NCBI GenBank assembly: GCA_946184615.1
Contig: CAMHFN010000018.1
Span: 1-44,650, forward strand
Direction of reading: 5' to 3'
DNA from: an uncultured Bacteroidales bacterium
GTDB taxonomy: Bacteria; Bacteroidota; Bacteroidia; Bacteroidales; F082
DNA length: 44,650 nt
In this document: positions 7,699-16,255 of the stretch, piece after piece
Layout of the letters: every line of letters starts with the position of its first letter
Numbering within the stretch: position 1 is the first letter of the stretch
Position numbers and translations under genes: made by a program
Notes under the pieces: generated by a model
Database searches by the model: none
What the model saw: only the letters and a program-made list of their open reading frames with translations
What the model was told of the DNA's origin: nothing

Positions 7699-8370
7699 TT
7701 AGTCGCGCTTCTTGGGTCTTGCGGGACGCTTGGTCACTATCATCGTGCCGAAGCCGACGAGAGCAATCTTGGAGCCAGTGGCGAGCATGAAGCCCGAGAA
7801 GGTGTCTTCGGCTTCGCCGTAGGCGGCCAAGCCAACATTGAACGACTGGGCACCAGTCGTGCCGATGGTGGCGGTGGAAGGCACCAGATAGACCTTCTTC
7901 TTGGTGACGTTGGCCACGAAGATGACGGGGTACTCCTCGCCATGCTCGTTGCGGAAGGCGTTGGCACCGTCCCAAGAGATGGTCAGGTTCTCGCCCGAAG
8001 CGGCGATGGTGACCTCTGGCAGGTCATCCGTCGGCGCGTTGCCGATTGAGTTGATGTTGCCAAGGTCAACGCTCTTGGTGTCGCCATCTTCGGTGGTGAC
8101 AGCGGAGAGCTGCTTGACGAGGACGTTGTGGCGGGTCATGCCGCTGATGTTCTCAGGGAACAAGAACTTCATCTGTTCGTCCGAGAACTGGGCGGCGATG
8201 TCCAGCACCTCCCTGAAGAAGGCGCGCTGCTTGGTTTGCGCTGCCGTCTTCGGGTTCTTGACGGACTGGGCGAGCCCACGCATGTAGGCGATGCCGTTCC
8301 AAGATGCACCAATGACGGTGCCGACCTTACCTCTGAATCCTCCGAGGATTCCTTGCTTAATCTTTCCCAT
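7699..8370 (-). CDS. DUF6266 family protein, copy 3
   Basis: A 223-residue paralogue beginning MGKIKQGILGGFRGKVGTVI then GASWNGIAYMRGLAQS. Its N-terminal 35 residues are nearly the same as the other two, while the middle has diverged. It ends in FGTMIVTKRPARPKKRD, the shorter form of the copy 2 tail. It is the most promoter-proximal of the three on the minus strand and has a terminator of its own, so the copies may be separately transcribed. Function unknown. Confidence 0.78.
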   Translation of the reverse strand: MGKIKQGILGGFRGKVGTVIGASWNGIAYMRGLAQSVKNPKTAAQTKQRAFFREVLDIAAQFSDEQMKFLFPENISGMTRHNVLVKQLSAVTTEDGDTKSVDLGNINSIGNAPTDDLPEVTIAASGENLTISWDGANAFRNEHGEEYPVIFVANVTKKKVYLVPSTATIGTTGAQSFNVGLAAYGEAEDTFSGFMLATGSKIALVGFGTMIVTKRPARPKKRD

Positions 8371-8746
8371 TGTCTTGAGTTTTTATAGGTTAATAAATAG
8401 GTTATTTGGTTATTTTTTTGCGAAAATATAACTATTTTATTTACAGGCGGTTGCATTGGTTTAGCCTGCGTTATTTTGCGCTCGTTTGCGCAGTGATGAG
8501 CGAAAATATTTTTCTACACTCAAGAAAAACGAGACGATTGTGCCTTGGGTCGTCAACGAGGTGGTTAAAAAAGCAAGACCCTTAACGGCAAACGGAGACC
8601 CGCATTTGTCGGGGCGTAGTTTATTTAAGGGCTTGGCTTTTTTAAGCACTGTACCCACATGAGGACACATTAAACCGACAACGACTTTTTTTGTATTTTT
8701 GCAACTATTCTTATGAAAACAAAGGAAACGCAATAACAATTTAGCT
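8371..8746. other. Intergenic stretch between divergent genes, with a long stem
   Basis: No believable gene. It holds an 18-base near-perfect inverted repeat (8568-8585 with 8625-8642, arms around AAGCAAGACCCTTAA and TTAAGGGCTTGGCTT) enclosing a smaller GC-rich hairpin (CCCG/CGGG). A TATTTTTG box at 8694-8701 is the likely promoter of the gene at 8747. Confidence 0.55.
8694..8701 (+). promoter_or_regulatory. Candidate -7 box of the gene at 8747
   Basis: TATTTTTG fits the TAnnTTTG consensus 45 bases before the start codon. No good -33 box is seen. Confidence 0.45.
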
Positions 8747-9628
8747 ATGGGATTTGAAGATTCAATGATAGAAGATGGATACCATGACGAGGGAGATTAC
8801 CTCGAGCATTTAATGGATGATGCTGAAAAATCATGGAAGCAACAACAAGCCATGGAATCAACATGGAACAGTTATGATGAAGGAGAATCTTTTCCTGGGG
8901 AAGATTATGATGAATACTATGAGAATATCATCGACAATCAATATAAGCCTTGGATTGAGAACAATCCGATAAAATTCGAGCTTTTTATAGCTTGGCTTGA
9001 CGTTTTTACACGCATGGATTATGATGATAACTATTTCTTTGTCAAAAAGTTCTTGGAGTGGGAGCAGGACGAGGCAACACACATCGAACAACTAAAAAAC
9101 TTCTATGAGGATTTTTTTCCAAGGATATATTCGTTTTTTGAATGGAAGACAGAGAATTATATTGAGAACTATCTGCGTCAACCTGTTGTTTATTATTTTG
9201 ACAAAGATGTTTTTCCTGGCATGAGATTATTGCAAAAAAGTGAGGTTTTACAAAACGAGGTTGAAGATTTTGAGTTGTGGATAAAGAAAAAGAAAGAATA
9301 CGAAAGCTGGCTTGAAAATGCAAGTAGTCTTGCAAAGGAGTGTTATGATTACGATATATGTGATTTATTTGATGGAGATGTAACAAGTAATCATGTGTAC
9401 GAGATTTTACAGAAGCAAATTGAAAAAGAAGATGAATCTGTAAAACAACTTGTTTTGGAGTGGTTTTGGGAAGACCGAGAAAAAGGAAAAGACTTGTACG
9501 TTTATATTCAACGTGTAAAGTATTATGATACATTCCGTGAAAAATCATTGTCTAATCTCAATAGTATAAAAAGGAAGCAATCTATTGAATACAGGCGATG
9601 GGTAGAATCAGGTGTCATAGACCCATGA
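8747..9628 (+). CDS. Unrecognised acidic protein
   Basis: A 293-residue protein not recognised from any family. It is strongly acidic and rich in aromatic residues (Tyr, Trp, Phe), with no signal peptide or membrane segment and much predicted helix (for example LQNEVEDFELWIKKKKEYESWL). Codon use is AT-rich, unlike the GC-rich block just downstream. It has its own candidate promoter and a hairpin terminator, so it is a single-gene unit facing the other way from its neighbours, which is typical of island cargo. An acidic, helix-rich protein could be an inhibitor or a DNA mimic, but there is no direct evidence. Confidence 0.7.
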   Translation: MGFEDSMIEDGYHDEGDYLEHLMDDAEKSWKQQQAMESTWNSYDEGESFPGEDYDEYYENIIDNQYKPWIENNPIKFELFIAWLDVFTRMDYDDNYFFVKKFLEWEQDEATHIEQLKNFYEDFFPRIYSFFEWKTENYIENYLRQPVVYYFDKDVFPGMRLLQKSEVLQNEVEDFELWIKKKKEYESWLENASSLAKECYDYDICDLFDGDVTSNHVYEILQKQIEKEDESVKQLVLEWFWEDREKGKDLYVYIQRVKYYDTFREKSLSNLNSIKRKQSIEYRRWVESGVIDP

Positions 9629-9650
9629 ACAATCAATAATTAAAAGTGTG

Positions 9651-9673
9651 AACGCAGCTTATCAAGCTGCGTT
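9651..9673 (+). terminator. Hairpin behind the gene at 8747
   Basis: AACGCAGCTT and AAGCTGCGTT make a perfect 10-bp stem with a 3-base loop, 22 bases after the stop codon. The T run is weak. Confidence 0.65.
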
Positions 9674-9689
9674 ATTACATTCAATTAAC

Positions 9690-11553
9690 TGTTTTTGGGG
9701 TGGTGGTCGGGGGTGACAGCGGCACAGATGAGCGTCGGGAAAAACCGAAGGGGGAAAAGCGCCTGCGGCCTACCTCACGACTACACTTCACCAGAACAGA
9801 CGAGACAGAACGATTACAATACCTAAGCCAGTGATGAGAACGACTGCGCCCCGTTCGCGCCAGGGAGCCCGACCCGCCCGACAGGTGCCGCGCACGGTTT
9901 CAATCCGAAGCGGCGGCGGGCGTGCCTTTGCGGCGGCGCAACCGAAGAGGCAGACACCAGCGGATGCCTTGCGGGATGAGGTGGCAACGATGAGGGCGCG
10001 AAACACGATGCGCTTTAGCGCTCCGACAAGTGAACCGCCGGGCGGGCGACCAAGCAGGGGCGCAAAACAAAAGGGGCGCGGCTGCACCCGACAAAAAGAT
10101 GCGGCGGTACGACGCTCCGCTTAGGGGGTACGGGGGCGGCCAAGAAAGCCCCGAGCGAGCAAGGAGCCACGAAAGCGGCTGGCCTTGGAGCCGCAAACGC
10201 TCGCTGGAACCGCGCCAGCGGAGTGCAACGGAGCGTGTGTCGCGGGACAGCGAAGAGCAGCGGCGGTGTCTGGCAAGGGCGGCAACCTGAAAAAGCGCAC
10301 GACGAAGGAGCTCAGCATTTTTTCAGATTGCCGCTCGGCTCGACCCTTGCCAGCGCCAAGGCAGGCGCAAGAAGCGGCGACGCAGGGAACACCGATTTCC
10401 CCCTTCGGTTTTTTTAGGGTTGGCTGTGCGTCGGGCAAGACGCTTTACATTCCGTTAAAGCTTGATGATTAGGGTTGGACTTAGCCGCTGGCGGGGTTTT
10501 TGCTCGGTTAGAGCTTCAAGGTGTGAGACAGGCGCGACGGCCTTTCAATAGGCTTTCGGAGCAGTGATGACTGTTAATGACCATGTGGCCGCACTGGGCA
10601 AGTGTCGTTTTTCTTTACTTGGCAGTTGGGAGTTTGCAGTTAAGAGTTGCTTGGCTTGGCTGCAAAAACTTCCTATCAGGGTGAAAAACGACTCTTGCAC
10701 AGGGCGATTGAGAAGTTGAGGCTGGCCGTCGCGCGGCCGCTGGGCGGTGTTGCTGACGAGCAGAGTGGTCTCCCGCAGGAACGAGGACAGCCACCCTGCT
10801 CGGCGGCATTACCGCACAGCACAGGGGAGGTAGGGTGAAAGCTTTCTTCTGCAAAAACCATGACAGCGGCGGCTTGGTCGGTAATCGTCAATTTTTGGCA
10901 AAGTAAAACCAACAGTTTTTGGCAATTTAGAATCGGCATCGGCTTTTACACGGGGTGCGGCTGCTGGTATTGGCCGCGTAGGTGAGCGGAACAGGCGTTT
11001 TGTGCGTGAGAGACGGCGCGACCGACCGACGGGGTGACGAGCCTGACTTACAGTGAAAGCCTTCCAGCGATGGTGAGGCTGGTGCGGTTGGGCGACCTGA
11101 CGACGGACTGGAGCGGAAGCGTGTGTCGGCAGCGTCTCGATGCCGTCGCACGCTGTAGCGGAAGGAAGTTGTCAGGGTGCGAAGGGTGAGGACACTTACG
11201 ATGAAGCTAAGGGAGCATCGGTTGCGTGGGTGAAAACGCCCGTGTAGCGACCGAAGCGGCGAATGCCAGCAGCTTAGGCTTGTGCGGCTGGCTGGGATAA
11301 ACACGATGTGGAGCCACCAAAGCGATGCGAGCAGGCGAAGGGGACGGCAGCGCGGAGAGGCGTTAATGGAGCGCAGGCCACAGTGAGGCACGAACCGTGG
11401 CCGTAGCGGAATGGTAGCCCGTAGCACTGACGGCCACAAGACAAACGCTTCGCTGGTGGCGGAACTCCTTGGCAGGGTTGGGATGGTGATGCTCCCCTAT
11501 CGATGGAGCTATACGGACGCGTGGGATGCGCCCAAAAAGACATTCAGAAAAAA
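9690..11553. other. GC-rich block without a believable gene
   Basis: About 1.9 kb visibly richer in G and C than the AT-leaning genes on both sides. Frames in it are short and low-complexity (Arg, Ala, Pro, Gly), with no known motif. Structure present: an 18-bp perfect inverted repeat (9740-9757 with 10396-10413), a terminator-like hairpin (ACCGA/TCGGT with T run, 10391-10415), a direct repeat TTAGGGTTGG (10414-10423, 10469-10478), a hairpin GCGTC/GACGC (10428-10443) and four tandem AGTTNNN heptamers (10624-10651). It could be a structured RNA, a transfer or replication region, or decayed DNA. By impression it recalls non-coding parts of Bacteroidales conjugative elements; this is unverified. 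Confidence 0.55.
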
Positions 11554-12042
11554 CTATATAGAATGATGATAGACCGTCTTAGCTAGCTCAAACAAAGGCA
11601 TTGCAATTCGTTGAAGACGTATCTCAGGCCAAACAATCTTTTCCGCATTAGTGGCTTCTTCAATAATCAATGGGTCTTCAAGAATGTTGTGAAAGCTAAA
11701 AACAACACCGTACACCTCAACATAAAGGCATTTTTCATCAGAGGCGTAATAGTATCGTATATTGCCATATTTAAACCTAGTAATAATAATCCTGGTCACT
11801 AAAACGGCTTTTCCTTTAATGAAGCCATAACCCAGTTCTTTTTTGTATTCAGGTTGTTTGATGGCCGCATTCAAAAGGTTTATTGCGGACAAATACAAAA
11901 AAACATCACGAGTGTGAAAGATTTTCAATTTGCGCAAAATCCTTATGGCTTCATCAATGGAAGCCCTGCTTATGGGCGCAACAGGCGCTTTTAAATCTAT
12001 CTTTTGGTATTCAGCATTAACTTGGTCAGAGACAAAACCCAT
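11554..12042 (-). CDS. Unrecognised small protein at the end of the defence operon
   Basis: A 162-residue protein without a family I recognise. The N-terminal half is helical (RASIDEAIRILRKLKIFHTRDVFLYLSAINLLNAAIKQ), and the second half alternates strands (YGNIRYYYASDEKCLYVEVYGVVFSFHNI). No membrane segment or signal peptide. It lies on the same strand as the defence operon, about 60 bases beyond the previous small gene, so read-through is likely. It may be an accessory part of the system or a separate cargo gene. Confidence 0.65.
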   Translation of the reverse strand: MGFVSDQVNAEYQKIDLKAPVAPISRASIDEAIRILRKLKIFHTRDVFLYLSAINLLNAAIKQPEYKKELGYGFIKGKAVLVTRIIITRFKYGNIRYYYASDEKCLYVEVYGVVFSFHNILEDPLIIEEATNAEKIVWPEIRLQRIAMPLFELAKTVYHHSI

Positions 12043-12103
12043 AAAACCTAAAGCATAATTCTATACAGTTTTTTTCTTCGTATAGATATTACTCAAAAAT
12101 CAA

Positions 12104-12328
12104 TTAAATCTCATTAAGGCGATCTATCGCTTCTTCGATGCTGGAGCCAGCTTCTTCAAGTGCTTCGATGGCTTCTTGCATTGCTTCGCCACGTTCGCTT
12201 TCTTGCAAACCTTCGGGCATGTTATCGAACTTGTCTTGCTCTTCATCCTTCATGGATTCGAGTTTGTCTTTGATTTCTTCGAGTGATGCGATGTACTTTG
12301 CAATCTCTTTTCTTCCTTGTGCGTTCAT
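12104..12328 (-). CDS. Small acidic coiled-coil protein
   Basis: A 74-residue, strongly acidic, wholly helical protein (heptad-like IAKYIASLEEIKDKLESMKD; later EAIEALEEAGSSIEEAIDRL). No family recognised. It sits 65 bases after the ZorC-like gene and 61 before the next, on the same strand. A short acidic coil could be a partner or inhibitor of the operon's proteins; this rests only on position and composition. Confidence 0.65.
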   Translation of the reverse strand: MNAQGRKEIAKYIASLEEIKDKLESMKDEEQDKFDNMPEGLQESERGEAMQEAIEALEEAGSSIEEAIDRLNEI

Positions 12329-12393
12329 GATTAAGGTGTTTTGATGATTATTACAATAGGATTAGTTCTTGTATGTTATGGTTGTAGGCCACT

Positions 12394-13749
12394 TTACTCA
12401 TTTTTTATTCTAACTTGCCTATTAATCCATTTTTCCATTTTATGTTCCCAATAAATTCTATGGAATAATCTTCCTTCTGATGCAATACGCATATAATCAA
12501 CATCGTAAAGCATAGGCATCCTTGTCACCTTAAGGTCATCAATTTTGCTTAAACTACTAATCGATTGAAATGCTTCTTTATAAAAAGCGCTTCCGACCCT
12601 ATAAGCATAAAGCGCACCGACTTCAGTAAATTCAACCACAACATAATCGCCCATATACATAGCTAAAGCACAATTATCAACATTGGAACCGACTGTTCGA
12701 AAATGCCTATTGACAGTTTGCGCAGGCAGATATTTTAATACCTGACTTCGTGAAAAGATTGACCCATAAACTTTGAAATTGGATATTTTATGGGCTTGGT
12801 TTGACCAGAATTTCTTTCGATCCTTATCTTGACACAAAACTTCAAAAAACAGGCGAATGATTTCCTGCATAATCCAACCAAGTAAGACTTTTCTCGCATT
12901 TCGCAAGCTTTTCTTCTGTTCTTCATTTGCTCCATCGAATGGTGCCCATTGTGATTCATCGAAGGGGTCTCCTATTCTCTTCATAGCGACATCAAGCAAG
13001 TATTTGTCGAAATCCTCAGCTTCCAGAATGAGTTTAGGCAATAAAATCTTGTCCGTTCTCATCTGATTGTGGAGATTTAGGGCGGAAATCAATTCGTCGT
13101 ATTCCCCTTGGGGGACATCGTTAAAGTAGGTTTGAATAGTATCGCTGAAATATGGATAGTTAATACGCGTAGTTGGCATTAGGACTATTGGGGGTGCCCA
13201 TTGCCAAGATTGCTTTGTCTTGCGAAGATAAGAGCCCAGTTTAGCGGGGCCATCGCTGTCGATAAACGGAACAATGACAGCAAATTCTTTTGCGTCTTTG
13301 TCGGAATGCCTAAGAACGAGTTGTTTTATTGCCTCACGAACACCAGATGAAAACTCATACCAATGGCGAAGCAAACTGTGAAGGAATCCTTTCAAACAGG
13401 AAGGAGTCCAATTGCCATCTTTCTCCTCTGTCTTAATCAAGAAGTACACAAAATCTATCTCGGCTTTTTCTGCTAGTCCGTAGCCAAGGCTTCGGGCTTC
13501 AAGCAAAGTCAGGTCAATGGATTCAGGCTCTTCACCTTCTTTCCATAGCTTATGCAGATAGTTGATTAGTTTCTTGATTTCATCGTCACTAAGGGCATCC
13601 CTAACCTCCAACATCTTGTCGCCAATTCCTTTAAGAATGTCCAAGTTCTCGTTGAACTTCTCTTCGTTGAATCCAGCGTTCACGAAACCAAACACCCTGT
13701 CTTCGTTATATCCAAAGCCTAGCAGTTTTTTAAGGTCAGAGCGGTCCAT
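12394..13749 (-). CDS. ZorC-like EH_Signature protein
   Basis: A 451-residue cytosolic protein. The C-terminal part carries what looks like the EH_Signature: Glu373 in DYVVVEF followed by the strand ALYAYR, then His436 and Trp441 in IYWEHKMEKWI. The EH_Signature domain is known from ZorC of type I Zorya, where ZorC binds DNA near the motor. The N-terminal three quarters are helical with no motif I know. It starts on the last base of the ZorB-like stop (TAATG), so it is translation-coupled. Shorter than E. coli ZorC as I recall. The assignment rests on the C-terminal motif plus the gene order A-B-C. Confidence 0.65.
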   Translation of the reverse strand: MDRSDLKKLLGFGYNEDRVFGFVNAGFNEEKFNENLDILKGIGDKMLEVRDALSDDEIKKLINYLHKLWKEGEEPESIDLTLLEARSLGYGLAEKAEIDFVYFLIKTEEKDGNWTPSCLKGFLHSLLRHWYEFSSGVREAIKQLVLRHSDKDAKEFAVIVPFIDSDGPAKLGSYLRKTKQSWQWAPPIVLMPTTRINYPYFSDTIQTYFNDVPQGEYDELISALNLHNQMRTDKILLPKLILEAEDFDKYLLDVAMKRIGDPFDESQWAPFDGANEEQKKSLRNARKVLLGWIMQEIIRLFFEVLCQDKDRKKFWSNQAHKISNFKVYGSIFSRSQVLKYLPAQTVNRHFRTVGSNVDNCALAMYMGDYVVVEFTEVGALYAYRVGSAFYKEAFQSISSLSKIDDLKVTRMPMLYDVDYMRIASEGRLFHRIYWEHKMEKWINRQVRIKNE

Positions 13750-14465
13750 TATTTCAAGCGGATTTTAGCGATTTCTTCAAGTTGTTGTTCAGCGTTGGTT
13801 CTGATTTTGAACTCGACGCGACGAGACAGGTCTTTGTTTTCAGAACCATCGGCATTAAGTATAGGATGACTATACGAAAGGCCATTGGCGGTAATCTTAT
13901 ACAACGCCCAATTCATTATGTCATCACTATTTTCCATCGTTTCAGAGACTTTTAGGCAATAGCTCAACACTTCTCTGGCTCGGCTCTGGGAAAGGTTGAT
14001 GTTGTACATATAGCCTCCATCAGAATCGGTGTGGCCTTCAATACGAATTTCTTCGATAGCATCACGATAGCGAGGGTCGGAGATGATGGTCATAAACCGA
14101 GGAAAGAAATCGCTCAAGATAGCCTTGTAACTCTCATTTGGTATTGAGCTTCCTTTGGAGAAATAGGACACTTTAGCATCAAGGGATTCATTTGTCAGGA
14201 AACGGACAGCCAAATCAGTAGAATCCACCACGGCATTCCAACTGGCCAAGTCATCGCGGAATTCCTTTGCAATATCCAAGAACAACTCTGCCTTGATGTC
14301 GTTATACTGATTTGCTATTTCCGCATCCGCTTCTGCTTTCTGCTGAATATCCAACATTGTGGATGCCAACAAGAGCACGAAGATGAAAAGCACGCCCGCC
14401 ATCAAGTCTCCGATTGAGAGCGAGAAGGGGTTTTCAGAACTTTCTATGTCTTTAGAGCGTTTCAT
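13749..14465 (-). CDS. ZorB-like motor protein (MotB/OmpA type)
   Basis: A 238-residue inner-membrane protein. One membrane helix (about 19-36) begins with Asp20 in SIGDLMAGVLFIFVLLL, matching the ion-carrying Asp of MotB and ZorB. The periplasmic C-terminus is an OmpA-like peptidoglycan-binding domain with GHTDSDG (144-150) and NINLSQSRA (155-163). In Zorya, ZorB dimers sit in the ZorA pentamer and anchor the motor to the cell wall. Three bases separate it from the ZorA-like gene, and it overlaps the ZorC-like gene by one base. A flagellar MotB is unlikely: Bacteroidales lack flagella and the neighbours are defence genes. Confidence 0.85.
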   Translation of the reverse strand: MKRSKDIESSENPFSLSIGDLMAGVLFIFVLLLASTMLDIQQKAEADAEIANQYNDIKAELFLDIAKEFRDDLASWNAVVDSTDLAVRFLTNESLDAKVSYFSKGSSIPNESYKAILSDFFPRFMTIISDPRYRDAIEEIRIEGHTDSDGGYMYNINLSQSRAREVLSYCLKVSETMENSDDIMNWALYKITANGLSYSHPILNADGSENKDLSRRVEFKIRTNAEQQLEEIAKIRLK

Positions 14466-14468
14466 CTT

Positions 14469-16226
14469 TTATTGATTTGCTTTCTGTTGGGGCAGTTTCT
14501 CTACACGGGCAAGCAAAGCATTGGCGCTACGCTCTGTTTTTTCAAGAGCATTAAGGATGCCGCTGACCACTTCGTGCAATGGTGATGTGGAGTTGGATAT
14601 TTCTTGTGATGCTTTGGCGACTGCTGTTGTGAATGTATCAAGCAAGCCCTGCATATTCTTCGAAGAGGTTGTTGCATATCTGTTGAGTCCTTTCTCAATC
14701 TCGGCAAAGACACCTTTCAAACCATCCTCGATGCCACTGATACGGTCGGAATACCCTTTAACTTGGGTCGCAACGACTTGATTGAGGTTATTTATTCTCT
14801 CAAAGTCGGCAAGCATTTTTTCAGTGCTATCCACCATTCCATTGGAAGCGTTTTCTATGGATTCAGCCACATCAGAAATCTTGGCTGTGAGAGTGCCAAT
14901 GTTGGACTTAGCATCAGCCAAATCCCGATTGGCAGCGGTAATCTTTTCAATAGCAGCGGAATAGATTTCCTCAATGCTACCAAGTTTGGCGATCTGTTGA
15001 GAGAACTCTTCGGTGACGGTCTTCTGTGCCTCAACTGATTTCGAGATTTCATCAGGAATTCCCTTCATGGCACCAGAAGCACTTTCTAACTGTTGCTGGA
15101 TTTCAGAAAGCTGTCCTTTGACTGCATTGGTCAAATCCTCCGTGTACTTTTCGAATCGGCTTTGGGTCTCTCTAGTGAATTCTTTTTGGGCATTGATGGT
15201 CGTCTCTCCTGACCTAATGAGATTTTCCGTTGCAGAATTGACGGCACTGGTCAAACCTTCAGTGTACTTCTCGAAGTGGGTTTGGGCTTCTTTCGTGAAT
15301 TCCTTCTGCGCGTCGATGGACAATTCACCAGACTTGATTAGATTCTCTGTCGCCGTATTGATAGCGGCAGGAACGCTTTTCATTTCATCGGTGGCCAAAA
15401 TGAACTGTTCCAATAGTTCATTCATTTTACCGTTGACCTTTTCCGTTAGGCGGTCGGCAAAGTTATCGCTCAGTTTCTTAAACTCACTAAGCAAGCCATC
15501 GGCAACAGTTTGAGCAGGGTTTTCCAATTTATGGGAAATCTCCGTCATAATGGGTGTTACCTTCTCATCAAAAATCTTATCAAGGTCATTACCAAAAGTG
15601 AGTTGGAGGCCGTCTATCTTATTGGAAATCTTCTCCAATCCAGCATCCAGTAAGGCTCCTGATGGACGGTGGTATTGTTTGTTGATACGAGCACAAAGCG
15701 CATCAACCGAATTACTCAGACGGTTGTATCTTGAACGTTCAAACCACAAGAACAGCACAGAACAAAGCATACCAGCTACTGATGTAAGAAACGCCGTTCC
15801 CATTCCCGAAAGTAATGTTTCTATACTAGCGCGGATACTTTCTGATGATGAGGAATCAAAATGCCAAACAGAATATGCCAGACCAACGAAAGTACCCAAG
15901 ATGCCTAAACTCGTTAGGATGCTAGGAAAAGATTGAAAAAGACGCAGGTTGACATCATAATTAGCTGCCACCGCCGAAGTATTGATTGTATCTTCGATGT
16001 AATCGGATGTTTGATCTAGCTCGTTATTGAGCAACAATCTGCCCACCTTGGTATTGTTCAATTCATCTTTAGTTGTTGGAAAAGACAGCGAATCACAATC
16101 CTTGATGATTTTTCTGGTTTTAAGGAACGCCCAAATACCATAAAGAATAAATAAGCATAGTATGGAAAACACCCAAACTATTGTTATATGCCCCAATGTA
16201 CCTTGAAAAAGTGAAGATGAATTCAT
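14469..16226 (-). CDS. ZorA-like motor protein (MotA/TolQ/ExbB type) with long coiled tail
   Basis: A 585-residue protein. An N-terminal membrane helix (about 14-34) and a MotA/ExbB-like pair (about 100-122 and 137-161, FPSILTSLGILGTFVGLAYSV and GMGTAFLTSVAGMLCSVLFL) form the ion channel core. Residues from about 165 onward form a long helical, Ser/Thr/Glu/Lys-rich cytoplasmic tail. In ZorA the tail forms a hollow rod thought to carry the invasion signal inward. Residues 291-330 and 331-370 are a tandem 40-residue duplication, 28 of 40 identical. The gene starts 29 bases after the HerA-like stop and precedes the ZorB-like gene by three bases. Confidence 0.85.
   Translation of the reverse strand: MNSSSLFQGTLGHITIVWVFSILCLFILYGIWAFLKTRKIIKDCDSLSFPTTKDELNNTKVGRLLLNNELDQTSDYIEDTINTSAVAANYDVNLRLFQSFPSILTSLGILGTFVGLAYSVWHFDSSSSESIRASIETLLSGMGTAFLTSVAGMLCSVLFLWFERSRYNRLSNSVDALCARINKQYHRPSGALLDAGLEKISNKIDGLQLTFGNDLDKIFDEKVTPIMTEISHKLENPAQTVADGLLSEFKKLSDNFADRLTEKVNGKMNELLEQFILATDEMKSVPAAINTATENLIKSGELSIDAQKEFTKEAQTHFEKYTEGLTSAVNSATENLIRSGETTINAQKEFTRETQSRFEKYTEDLTNAVKGQLSEIQQQLESASGAMKGIPDEISKSVEAQKTVTEEFSQQIAKLGSIEEIYSAAIEKITAANRDLADAKSNIGTLTAKISDVAESIENASNGMVDSTEKMLADFERINNLNQVVATQVKGYSDRISGIEDGLKGVFAEIEKGLNRYATTSSKNMQGLLDTFTTAVAKASQEISNSTSPLHEVVSGILNALEKTERSANALLARVEKLPQQKANQ
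15117..15356 (-). repeat. 120-bp tandem duplication in the ZorA-like tail
   Basis: Two adjacent 120-bp units (15237-15356 and 15117-15236) encode 40-residue repeats each starting TATENLIKSG or SATENLIRSG and ending FEKYTEGLTSAVN or FEKYTEDLTNAVK. The unit is in frame, so it lengthens the tail without breaking it. Confidence 0.85.
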
Positions 16227-16255
16227 GAGTATTTCGTTTTGTTACTGATGTTTCT

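Noticed and set aside
6863..7975. An extended 370-codon reading of DUF6266 copy 2
   Set aside because: The extra N-terminus overlaps copy 3 in another frame; the family start MGKIKQ is at 7624.
8461..8739. A 92-codon minus-strand frame between the DUF6266 genes and the gene at 8747
   Set aside because: It spans the long inverted repeat, has no start context, and looks like repeat sequence rather than a protein.
9788..11543. Several open frames of 60-170 codons on both strands in the GC-rich block
   Set aside because: They overlap on both strands, are rich in Arg/Ala/Pro/Gly without any motif, and follow from high GC content rather than coding.
13749..16226. Flagellar MotA/MotB or TonB-ExbBD
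   Set aside because: The long coiled tail, the OmpA domain and the neighbouring ZorC-like, HerA and R-M genes fit a Zorya-type motor better.
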